Source: Gammaproteobacteria bacterium
GTDB lineage: Bacteria > Actinomycetota > Acidimicrobiia > Spongiisociales > UBA4744
Length of the DNA stretch: 51,775 nt
Direction: 5' to 3'
NCBI GenBank assembly: GCA_011682695.1
Contig: JAACED010000006.1
Span: forward strand, 1-51,775
Shown here one piece after another: positions 32,992 through 40,557 of the stretch. Both the position numbers and the translations under genes were made by a program. Numbering within the stretch: position 1 is the stretch's first letter; each line of letters opens with the position of its first letter. Under the pieces are notes generated by a model. That model saw only the letters and a program-made list of their open reading frames with translations. It searched no databases and was not told the origin of the DNA.

Positions 32992-34239
32992 ATGCCCTTC
33001 GATCGCACGGTGCTGCCCAACGGACTGACGGTCATCACGGAGGCGATGACGGAGATTCGCTCTGTCGCTGTGGGAATCTGGGTGGACACGGGGACCAGGG
33101 ATGAGCTTGCGGGGGAGCGGGGAGCCTCGCATTTTCTCGAGCACCTGCTCTTCAAGGGAACCGATGAACTCGACTCGCTGGAGATCTCCCGGCGGTTCGA
33201 CGCGATCGGAGCCGAGGCGAACGCGTTTACGTCCAAGGACTCGACCTGCTTCTGGGTGCGGCTCCTCGACGAGGACCTCGCCGAGGGACTCGGACTTCTG
33301 GCGCAGATGCTGCAACGGCCCGCGTTCCGCTCCGGCGACGTGGACTCGGAACGCGACGTCGTGATCGAAGAGATCAACATGAACGACGACGATCCCGGAG
33401 ATCTCGCCCATGAGCAGTTCTTCCGCGCCGTGTTCTCCGGGCATCCCCTGGAGCATCCTGTGCTTGGGTCGAGAGGTTCCGTCAAAGCCCTCACGCCCGA
33501 AGTGCTGGAGGGATACTGGCGTCGGCGATACCGGGCGGGATCCACCGTGCTGGCGGTCGTCGGGAATGTCGATCACCGGCACGTCGTCGATCTCGCAGGG
33601 AGTCTCTTCGGAGTGTGGGACGGCGGTTCGGTCACGCGCTCGTTGGAAGAAGCCCCGGCCGGCCCGGGGGTTCGGACGGTGCGACGCGAGACCGAGCAGG
33701 TACACCTCGTACTGGGAGGCCGGGGGCTGGTCAGAGGCGACGAGCGCAGGTACGCATTTGGAGTGCTGGACTCGGTGCTGGGGGGTACGGCGTCGTCGCG
33801 GCTGTTCCACACCATTCGTGAGGATCGCGGACTGGCCTACTCCGTGTATAGCTTCCGGGCGGCGTACGCAGACGCCGGGGCCTACGGCGTGTACGCGGGC
33901 ACCACGGCGCATAATGTGGGCACGGTCCTCGATCTGCTGAACCGGGAGCTCGCGAGTGTCACGCGCGACGGTGTCACCGAGGAGGAGCTGGCTCGAACGA
34001 AGGGCGGGATGCGCGGCTCCATGGCGCTGGCCCTCGAAGACCCGAACAGCCGCATGGTGCGTCTCGGCATGGAGGAGATCGCCGGGATCGAGCATCTCTC
34101 GGTGGATCAGCGGATCGCCAGGTTGAACGCGGTCACGGCCGACGATGTGCACAACGTGGCCGAAATGGTGTTGACTGGACCGCGAACCTTGGGAGTTGTC
34201 GGACCGTTGGATGCGGCAGATGTGGAGAGGTTTCTGTGA
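32992..34239 (+). CDS. M16 family zinc metallopeptidase
   Basis: The 415-residue protein has the inverted zinc motif HFLEH (His47, Glu50, His51) in ERGASHFLEHLLFKG, a downstream Glu in VVIEEINM, and the C-terminal domain with GGTASSRLFHTIREDRGLAYSVYSF. It is the length of the single-chain bacterial processing-peptidase-like enzymes (PepR/YmxG type) that degrade small peptides. It shares a base with dapB (TGATG), the neighbour order seen in many Gram-positive genomes. Probably cytosolic, as no signal peptide is present. Confidence 0.92.
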   Translation: MPFDRTVLPNGLTVITEAMTEIRSVAVGIWVDTGTRDELAGERGASHFLEHLLFKGTDELDSLEISRRFDAIGAEANAFTSKDSTCFWVRLLDEDLAEGLGLLAQMLQRPAFRSGDVDSERDVVIEEINMNDDDPGDLAHEQFFRAVFSGHPLEHPVLGSRGSVKALTPEVLEGYWRRRYRAGSTVLAVVGNVDHRHVVDLAGSLFGVWDGGSVTRSLEEAPAGPGVRTVRRETEQVHLVLGGRGLVRGDERRYAFGVLDSVLGGTASSRLFHTIREDRGLAYSVYSFRAAYADAGAYGVYAGTTAHNVGTVLDLLNRELASVTRDGVTEEELARTKGGMRGSMALALEDPNSRMVRLGMEEIAGIEHLSVDQRIARLNAVTADDVHNVAEMVLTGPRTLGVVGPLDAADVERFL

Positions 34240-34988
34240 TGCTGAGGGTTGGTGTTTCTGGTGCGGCAGGTCGCATGGGTCGCGCGGTCGCTGCTGCAAT
34301 CGGCGGGGATCCGGAGTTGGCCGTCGGCAGTCTGTTCGATCCGGCGGGCGGGGAGGTCGGATCCATGCCGATCTCTACCGATCCGGGCACGATCGAGGGG
34401 TGCGACGTCGTTGTCGAGTTCACGAATCCCTCCGTGGTGATGGACAACTTGGCGACCTGGCGGCGGATGGGCGTCCACGCGGTCGTCGGTACGTCCGGTT
34501 TCACCGAGGACCGGATCGAAGCGGTGAGAACGTTCTGGGGCAGCGGCCCTCCCAACTGCCTGATCGTTCCCAACTTCTCGGTCGGGGCGGTGCTGATGAT
34601 GCGGTTCGCGGAGATGGCGGCCCCGCACTTCGATGCTGCCGAGATCGTCGAACTGCACCATGATCGCAAGGCAGATGCCCCGTCGGGGACTGCTGCCGCC
34701 ACGGCGTCACGGATCGCCGAAGCGAACCCCGAACAGCGACGTGCCGTGGAGTCGAGCGAACTCGTGCCCGGTGCAAGGGGCGCCTCGATCGCGGGCATCC
34801 CCGTGCATGCGGTCCGGCTCCCCGGGCTGCTCGCCCATCAAGAGGTGCTGTTTGGCGCCGCGGGCGAGGTGCTGCGAATTCGCCACGATACGACCGACCG
34901 ATCCTCGTTTCTGCCGGGCGTCTTGCTCGCGGTCCGCAGGATCGGAGAGTTGCCAGGCGTCACGGTTGGCCTCGACGCCCTCCTCTGA
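34239..34988 (+). CDS. dapB: 4-hydroxy-tetrahydrodipicolinate reductase
   Basis: This 249-residue protein reduces the DapA product with NAD(P)H in lysine/diaminopimelate synthesis. It has the dinucleotide motif GVSGAAGRMG, VEFTNPS, GTSGF, and the catalytic signature ELHHDRKADAPSGTA (His pair and Lys). The C-terminus closes with FLPGVLLAVRRI. ATG 34239 overlaps the M16 stop by one base. dapA lies 3 kb downstream on the same strand. Confidence 0.95.
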   Translation: MLRVGVSGAAGRMGRAVAAAIGGDPELAVGSLFDPAGGEVGSMPISTDPGTIEGCDVVVEFTNPSVVMDNLATWRRMGVHAVVGTSGFTEDRIEAVRTFWGSGPPNCLIVPNFSVGAVLMMRFAEMAAPHFDAAEIVELHHDRKADAPSGTAAATASRIAEANPEQRRAVESSELVPGARGASIAGIPVHAVRLPGLLAHQEVLFGAAGEVLRIRHDTTDRSSFLPGVLLAVRRIGELPGVTVGLDALL

Positions 34989-35024
34989 ACCGCTCTCAAC
35001 CGTTCTGGTGACGCTTGACGGCAA

Positions 35025-35531
35025 TTATCCCGTCGAGACGTCACAAGAACGGATGATGGCGTCCTCGATGGGTCGTTCGCCGCGCAGGGGTGTCGAGGCG
35101 ATGGCGTCGACGGCATCCATGCCTTCGGTCACCTTGCCGAAGACCGTGTAGGCGTGGGGGAGTCCCACATCTTTGAGGCAGATGAAGAACTGTGATCCGT
35201 TCGTGTTGGGGCCGGCATTCGCCATCGCCACGGTGCCTCGCGTGTAGGTCCTCGGGTGATCGAGTTCGTCCCGGAAGCGATAGCCGGGACCTCCGCGGCC
35301 GGTGCCCGTCGGGTCGCCTCCCTGGATGACGAAACCGGGCACGACACGGTGAAAGATCACACCGTCGAAGAAACCTTCTCCTGCGAGGAACACGAAGTTG
35401 TTGACGGCCTGCGGGGCTTCCCCGGCGAAGAACTCGATCTCGATATCGCCGTGGTTCGTGTGCAGTGTCGCCGTGTAGGTCTTCGACAGGTCGATCGTGA
35501 TCTCGGGGGGGTTGGAATACTGCTTGGACAT
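35025..35531 (-). CDS. Peptidyl-prolyl cis-trans isomerase (cyclophilin type)
   Basis: This 168-residue single-domain cyclophilin has FHRVVPGFVIQGGDPTGTG (active-site Arg/Phe region), GTVAMANAGPNTNGSQFFI and HAYTVFGKVTEGMD. It catalyses proline isomerisation in protein folding. No signal peptide is seen after MSKQYSNPP, so it is likely cytosolic. GAGGTACCC precedes the ATG at 35531, and the longer open frame upstream is low-complexity Val/Ala and is the shadow of the lipoprotein's Thr-rich linker. Confidence 0.92.
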   Translation of the reverse strand: MSKQYSNPPEITIDLSKTYTATLHTNHGDIEIEFFAGEAPQAVNNFVFLAGEGFFDGVIFHRVVPGFVIQGGDPTGTGRGGPGYRFRDELDHPRTYTRGTVAMANAGPNTNGSQFFICLKDVGLPHAYTVFGKVTEGMDAVDAIASTPLRGERPIEDAIIRSCDVSTG

Positions 35532-35619
35532 GGGTACCTCGTTGGGAAGGCGCCAGGTTACCGTGCAGCCGACACAATCGACGTTCCCCGGAGTAGTCTC
35601 ATGTGAACCGGAGGTGGCG

Positions 35620-36969
35620 GTGTCTCGAAGACTGTTGGTGGCCCTCTTGTTGATGTTGGCCGGCTGCGCCGGGACGCCGGAAGCACCTACGGCATCGACG
35701 ACCGTCACGACCGGTATCGCGTCGACGACCGTCACGACGACGATGAGTGCCACGACGAACGCGACCGTCACGACTTCGACAGAGGCTTCGACCACCACGA
35801 CGGCCACTTCTACGACGACAACCGCTGCCACGACCACCTCAACCATCGCAACGACGCCGGTCGTGGCAGGCCCCAACGTCCCTCAGGCCCGTGCCGGCTC
35901 CGAGATCCCTTGGAGTGAGGTCGGAGACGGCTGGCACGTGGTTCTCTACGACGCATCGCGGGCGAACCCGATCGGCCCAGGGGATATCGCGGAACGCCCC
36001 GTCCTCGCGTACTTGGTGTCCCCCGATGCGACGTTGTACCAGGCTGTCGCGTGGCCGGCAGGGGAAGGTCCCGACATGATCGCGGACCTGGCGGGAACGC
36101 ATCTGCTGGTGGTTGGAAGCACAGGCGACGGCCGCTTCTACCAGGTCGCCGACCTTCGTGACGGATCCAAGACGACCGTCCAGGTCCCCGAGACCGGGCT
36201 TCTGGACGGGCCGTGGCCTCCGGTCGGGCTCACGAGACCGACCGGCAAGAACTTGATCGTGTGGGGGAGTGACGGAACGACCGAGTGGCTCGAACGGTGG
36301 GCTCTTGGCGGCACCGTGCTCGCTCGTGTCTCCGAACGGCCATACGCGGGCTGGTCCGACACGTTCAGTTGGCTGTACGGATACGACGGATTGAAGGTCG
36401 TTGTCGGCCATGGGAGCGACCTTGCGTACGTGAAGATCAGTGGGGAGCCGCTCCGAGACTTGATGGTGCCGGCCGATCGGATATGTGAGCCGGCACGGTG
36501 GTGGGATGCCGACACCGTGCTCGCACGATGCCGCAACGCCGACAGCACGTACGGGTACTACTTCCAGCTTTGGCTGATTCCGACCGACGGCACTCCCGGG
36601 GTGCCGCTGACGTCACTGCCGCCGAGCCCCGAGGTCGTGGACTTCGGCTATGTGGACGCATGGCCGACAGAAGGGCAGGTCCTGCTCCAATGGTCCGGCG
36701 ACTGCGGAGCCTCCAACGTTCAGGCCCTGCAGCCCGACGGAACGGGAGTGTCGCTGGAGACCCCCTGGATGGAAGGTATCGACGGTTATCGGTTGCTGGA
36801 TGTGGTCGACGGCATCGCGACCATCCACACGTGGCGGGGATGTGACGCGTCGGAGGGATCACTCGACGCGATGGGGCTCGACGGTGCGCTCGTGCGTCAT
36901 CTCGTACCGATCATCGGTGACGCCCGCGGTGTCATCGGTTCCGCGGGACTGGCGACGGTATATCCCTGA
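35620..36969 (+). CDS. Lipoprotein with Thr-rich linker and likely beta-propeller-like domain
   Basis: The 449-residue protein begins with a lipoprotein signal ending LMLAGC, then a Thr/Ala/Ser-rich linker of about 60 residues typical of cell-surface lipoproteins in this phylum. The remainder consists of repeated short beta-strand blocks with Trp and Asp (LAYLVSPDATLYQAVAW, LLVVGSTGDGRFYQVAD, LIVWGSDGTTEWLERWA and so on), consistent with a beta-propeller. No catalytic motif is seen, so function is unknown. GTG 35620 follows GGAGGTG at 35610. It diverges from the cyclophilin gene. Confidence 0.75.
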   Translation: MSRRLLVALLLMLAGCAGTPEAPTASTTVTTGIASTTVTTTMSATTNATVTTSTEASTTTTATSTTTTAATTTSTIATTPVVAGPNVPQARAGSEIPWSEVGDGWHVVLYDASRANPIGPGDIAERPVLAYLVSPDATLYQAVAWPAGEGPDMIADLAGTHLLVVGSTGDGRFYQVADLRDGSKTTVQVPETGLLDGPWPPVGLTRPTGKNLIVWGSDGTTEWLERWALGGTVLARVSERPYAGWSDTFSWLYGYDGLKVVVGHGSDLAYVKISGEPLRDLMVPADRICEPARWWDADTVLARCRNADSTYGYYFQLWLIPTDGTPGVPLTSLPPSPEVVDFGYVDAWPTEGQVLLQWSGDCGASNVQALQPDGTGVSLETPWMEGIDGYRLLDVVDGIATIHTWRGCDASEGSLDAMGLDGALVRHLVPIIGDARGVIGSAGLATVYP

Positions 36970-36981
36970 GTCGGTGCGGCC

Positions 36982-37821
36982 TCAGAACAGCGCGCTGGCC
37001 AACTTGCGGCGGTACTGGCCGGCCAGCGGATGATCCGGTCCGAGGACCTCGAAGATGTCCAGCATGGCCTTGCGTCCCTCCTCGCGAGACTCTCCTCCGA
37101 GAGCGACGGCGCTCAGGAGAGCGTCCAACGCCTCTTGCGTGCGCCCTGCTGCGCTCAGTGCGCGGCCAAGATGCACGAGGAGTACGCCATTGTCCGGGTC
37201 GGCTGCGAGTTTCGCCTCGAGATCGTCGATCGAGGACGTGTCGACGCTGCCGATCCGAGCAATGGCTCGCAGCCGTTCGATCTTCGAGCTTGGAGGGAAG
37301 GGGTCCAGGAGTGTGAGCGCTTCCTGGGCACGGCCCTGGGCGACCAGCAGGTCGGCCAGTCCGACCGCTGCCTCCTCATGGAGCGGTTCGGCGACCAGGA
37401 CTTCGCGGAAGAGACGTTCGGCCGTGGTGACATCACCGGACTCGGCGGCCGACAGCGCGGCCGCAGCCGTTTGGTCGGACGCGGAAGGGATGATCTCGCG
37501 AAGCCAGGCGCGAATCTGTGGCTCGGGGATCGCACCCGTGAAGCGGTTGACCTCCTCGCCGTTTCGGAAAGCGATGACCGTCGGTATTCCTTGAACCTGG
37601 AACCGGCCGGCCAGGCTCTGGTTGGCGTCCACGTCCAGTTTCGCCAGCTCGAACCTTCCTTGGTACTCGTCCGCGAGTCGCTCGAGCATGGGTCCGAGTG
37701 CCCGGCATGGGCCGCACCATGCAGCCCAGAAGTCCACGACGACGGGAACCTCTCGGCTTCGTTCGAGGACTTCGCTCGGAAAACTTGCAGTGTCGATGTT
37801 CTTGACAAATGTGGGTTCCAT
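36982..37821 (-). CDS. Thioredoxin domain-TPR protein (YbbN/CnoX-like)
   Basis: The 279-residue protein has an N-terminal thioredoxin fold with intact WCGPC (Cys36, Cys39), VQGIPTVIAFRNGEEV (cis-Pro loop), and a C-terminal tetratricopeptide-like helical region (about residues 115-275). The architecture is that of CnoX/YbbN chaperone-redoxins, whose E. coli form lacks the CXXC. Here the pair is complete, so disulfide reduction is expected. TACTCT lies nine bases before the ATG. It diverges from dapA. Confidence 0.88.
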   Translation of the reverse strand: MEPTFVKNIDTASFPSEVLERSREVPVVVDFWAAWCGPCRALGPMLERLADEYQGRFELAKLDVDANQSLAGRFQVQGIPTVIAFRNGEEVNRFTGAIPEPQIRAWLREIIPSASDQTAAAALSAAESGDVTTAERLFREVLVAEPLHEEAAVGLADLLVAQGRAQEALTLLDPFPPSSKIERLRAIARIGSVDTSSIDDLEAKLAADPDNGVLLVHLGRALSAAGRTQEALDALLSAVALGGESREEGRKAMLDIFEVLGPDHPLAGQYRRKLASALF

Positions 37822-37911
37822 GACTCACGAAGAGTAGCGGCAAGCCGCACGAACCAACACGGTGTCGGACCCTGTGGGCAGGCAAGGCTCAGGTGATGGC
37901 CGTTCCTGGCC

Positions 37912-37917
37912 TAGTCT
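37912..37917 (+). promoter_or_regulatory. Candidate -10 hexamer of dapA
   Basis: TAGTCT (TANNNT) lies 28 bases before the dapA ATG. The same hexamer serves recA. The -35 region is not recognisable. Confidence 0.4.
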
Positions 37918-37945
37918 GCTGGTAGTGACCAGAGGAGGCACACTG

Positions 37946-38827
37946 ATGGCGCCATTTGGTGATGTACTCACCGCCATGATCACTCCATTCGACGTCGAAG
38001 GAAACGTGGATTACCAGCAGGCATGGAACCTGGCCAGGCACCTGGTCGAGAACGGTTCCGAAGGGATCCTTGTCACAGGGACGACCGGCGAATCGCCGAC
38101 CTTGACGACCGACGAGAAGGTCGCGTTGTACCGCACTGTCGTCGAGGCCGTCGGCGAGAAGGCGACCGTTCTGGCGGGAACCGGCACGAACAACACCGCT
38201 GCATCGGCTGAGCTCACCAAGCGTGCCGCCGATGTCGGCTGCGACGGCGTGATGGCGGTGACACCGTATTACTCGAAACCTTCCCAGGCGGGGATCGTCG
38301 CCCACTTCACGGCGATCGCCGACGCATCGGAACTCCCGGTGCTGCTGTACAACATTCCAGGGAGGACGGGTCGGCTGATCGAGGTCCCAACCCTGGTGGA
38401 AGTCGCGGCGCACCCTCGGATCGTCGCGGTGAAGGACGCCGTCATGGATATCGATCATACGGCACAGGCCAGGGCCGCGCTGCCCGAGGACTTTGCCATC
38501 TACTCGGGCCAGGACAGCTACACGCTGGCGATGATGACGGTCGGGGCGATCGGAGTGGTCTCCGTCGCTTCTCATCTTGCCGGCAAGCAGATCAGGCGGA
38601 TGGTGTCCGCGTTCGCCGATGGGGATATCGACGAGGCGATGCGACTGAACTACGGCCTGCTTCCGCTGTTCTATGCGTGCTTCCTCGAACCGAATCCCGC
38701 ACCGGTGAAGGCGGCCGTGGACAAACTGTGGGGATCGGTGGGAGCACCAAGACTGCCGCTCCAAGCGGCCTCCGCAGGGACGGTCGCCGCCATTGAGCGC
38801 GCACTCGGGGTGGTGCAACAGCTATGA
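37946..38827 (+). CDS. dapA: 4-hydroxy-tetrahydrodipicolinate synthase
   Basis: This 293-residue class I aldolase condenses pyruvate and aspartate semialdehyde in lysine/diaminopimelate synthesis. It has GTTGESPTLTTDE (Thr46-Thr47), the Tyr in LLYNIPGRTG (Tyr135) and the Schiff-base lysine in AVKDAVMD (Lys163). AGAGGAGG eight bases upstream fixes ATG 37946. Its stop overlaps the rnj start by 4 bases (ATGA), the dapA-rnj order common in actinobacteria. Confidence 0.96.
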   Translation: MAPFGDVLTAMITPFDVEGNVDYQQAWNLARHLVENGSEGILVTGTTGESPTLTTDEKVALYRTVVEAVGEKATVLAGTGTNNTAASAELTKRAADVGCDGVMAVTPYYSKPSQAGIVAHFTAIADASELPVLLYNIPGRTGRLIEVPTLVEVAAHPRIVAVKDAVMDIDHTAQARAALPEDFAIYSGQDSYTLAMMTVGAIGVVSVASHLAGKQIRRMVSAFADGDIDEAMRLNYGLLPLFYACFLEPNPAPVKAAVDKLWGSVGAPRLPLQAASAGTVAAIERALGVVQQL

Positions 38828-40455
38828 GCGTACGGGTCACGTTCCTCGGCGGCCTGGGCGAGATCGGTCGCAACTGTGCGGCGATCGAGCACGACGGCAA
38901 GATCGCCCTCATCGATTGTGGGCTCATGTTCCCCGAAGAGCACATGCTCGGTGTCGATCTCGTCTTCCCCGATTGGGGATGGCTCGTCGAGCGGAAGAAA
39001 GACGTCGCTTGTGTCGTGGTCACGCACGGTCACGAAGACCACATCGGGGCGCTTGGACAGTTTCTCGGTGAGATCAACGTGCCGGTGTATGGGACCGAGT
39101 TTTCGGTGGCGCTCGCAGCCAAGCGGGTCGAAGAGGCCGCCGTCGATGCCGATCTGCGTCCGGTCGCCGACGGTGAATGGGTCGAAGAGGGTCCGTTCCG
39201 ATTCATGCTCATTCCGGTTTCGCACAGCGTGCCGCAGGGCGCAGGGATCGCCTTCGATACTCCGGAGGGTCTCATCGTGCACTCGGGGGACTTCAAGCTC
39301 GATCCGACGCCGATCGACGGGCGGCCGACCGACCTGCCGGGTTTCGCAGCGCTGGGGCGTGAGGGAGTCAGACTGTTGCTGGCCGACAGCACCAACGCGG
39401 AGGAGCCGGGATTCGTTCCCTCGGAGACGTCACTGGCGACACCGATTCGCGAGATCGTCGAGCATGCTCCTGGACGGGTGATCTCCGCCTGCTTTGCCTC
39501 CCATGTCCATCGAGTTCAACAGATCGCGGACGCCGCACTGGCGAGTGGGCGCACCATCGCATTCCTCGGACGGTCGATGCATCGAGTGAGCGGCGTGGCG
39601 AGAGATCTCGGGGTCCTGGAGATTCCCGAGGATCGGATCGTGGACATCGTCGATCTGGTCGACCTGCCCCCGCACAAGCAGATGGTGATCTCGACCGGCA
39701 GCCAGGGTGAACCGTTTGCGGCCCTCTCGCTCATTGCGTCGGGCCGCCACAAGTTCGTCGAACTGGACCCGACCGATACGGTGCTGGTGAGCGCAACGCC
39801 GATCCCTGGCAACGAGGCGGCGGTGTCGCGAGTCATCAGCAGGCTCTGGCGCTCCGGCGCAACCGTGTATCACGGTCGCAACTCGCATGTCCACGTCTCG
39901 GGACACGGTGCGCAAGATGAGCTGAAGACCTTCCTCAACGTCGTTCGACCAAGGTCGTTCGTCCCCGTCCATGGCGAATACCGGCATCTTCGTGCCCACT
40001 CGGATCTCGCGAGACAGATGCGCGTGCCGGAGGTGTTCACCCTCGAAGACGGAGACGCGATCGTGCTCGACGGTGATGAGACGCGAGTCGAGTGGGCGGC
40101 AGTCTCCGGGGACTTCGTCTACTTCGACGGGTCGGAGTTGGGCGATGTAGGCGCGTCTGTCATCCGGGATCGTCGACACCTCGGCGATGACGGGGTCGTG
40201 ATCGCAACCGTAGGAGTGCGTCACGGAACCGCTGAAGTGACCTACGGACCCGAGCTTCACAGCCACGGTCTGATGGATGCTCCCGCAGCGTTGCTCACAG
40301 AAGTCCGTAAGGCCATCCTCGCCGAGCTCGCCTCCCGTGAGGGCCCCTGTGAGGCGGCGGTCGTCAAGAAGGCCATACGGAGCACCGTCCGTCGGATCAT
40401 CCGTGAGCAGACCTCCCGCAAGCCCGTGGTGATCTCGGTCGTTCTCGAACTCTGA
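38824..40455 (+). CDS. rnj: Ribonuclease J
   Basis: The 543-residue metallo-beta-lactamase/beta-CASP nuclease has HGHEDH (His68-His73), FASHVHRVQQ, a beta-CASP domain with GRSMHRV and STGSQGEPFAAL, and HVSGHGAQDELK. The C-terminal domain ends in VISVVLEL. It matures rRNA and degrades mRNA by 5'-3' exo- and endonuclease activity. It is translationally coupled to dapA. A second degradative RNase, probably RNase Y, is encoded at the window end. Confidence 0.95.
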   Translation: MSVRVTFLGGLGEIGRNCAAIEHDGKIALIDCGLMFPEEHMLGVDLVFPDWGWLVERKKDVACVVVTHGHEDHIGALGQFLGEINVPVYGTEFSVALAAKRVEEAAVDADLRPVADGEWVEEGPFRFMLIPVSHSVPQGAGIAFDTPEGLIVHSGDFKLDPTPIDGRPTDLPGFAALGREGVRLLLADSTNAEEPGFVPSETSLATPIREIVEHAPGRVISACFASHVHRVQQIADAALASGRTIAFLGRSMHRVSGVARDLGVLEIPEDRIVDIVDLVDLPPHKQMVISTGSQGEPFAALSLIASGRHKFVELDPTDTVLVSATPIPGNEAAVSRVISRLWRSGATVYHGRNSHVHVSGHGAQDELKTFLNVVRPRSFVPVHGEYRHLRAHSDLARQMRVPEVFTLEDGDAIVLDGDETRVEWAAVSGDFVYFDGSELGDVGASVIRDRRHLGDDGVVIATVGVRHGTAEVTYGPELHSHGLMDAPAALLTEVRKAILAELASREGPCEAAVVKKAIRSTVRRIIREQTSRKPVVISVVLEL

Positions 40456-40482
40456 TTCGGCGGTCGGATCCCGACGTGCCGG

Positions 40483-40501
40483 TTCGCGCGGAACGCGCGA
40501 A
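40483..40501 (+). terminator. Hairpin after rnj
   Basis: TTCGCGCG - GAA - CGCGCGAA forms an 8-bp perfect stem with a 3-base loop, 27 bases after the rnj stop. A smaller GTCGG/CCGAC hairpin precedes it at 40463. There is no strong T-tract. Confidence 0.55.
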
Positions 40502-40541
40502 GTTGCTCGCTCAAATGATTGGCCCGGCCGCGTGCCCGGTG

Positions 40542-40547
40542 TAGAGT
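40542..40547 (+). promoter_or_regulatory. Candidate -10 of ftsK
   Basis: TAGAGT lies ten bases before the ftsK ATG, with TTGGCC 17 bases further upstream as a possible -35. The predicted 5' UTR would be only a few bases. Confidence 0.5.
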
Positions 40548-40557
40548 CTGCAACAAC

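Noticed and set aside
35680-35860. ACGACC-type DNA tandem repeat as a possible regulatory or CRISPR-like array
   Set aside because: It encodes the Thr/Ala/Ser linker of the lipoprotein. Units are irregular and in frame, with no spacers.
35532-35876. Long Val-rich N-terminal extension of the cyclophilin reading frame
   Set aside because: It is antisense to the Thr-rich linker of the lipoprotein gene, which produces the Val repeats. The ATG at 35531 has its own ribosome binding site.
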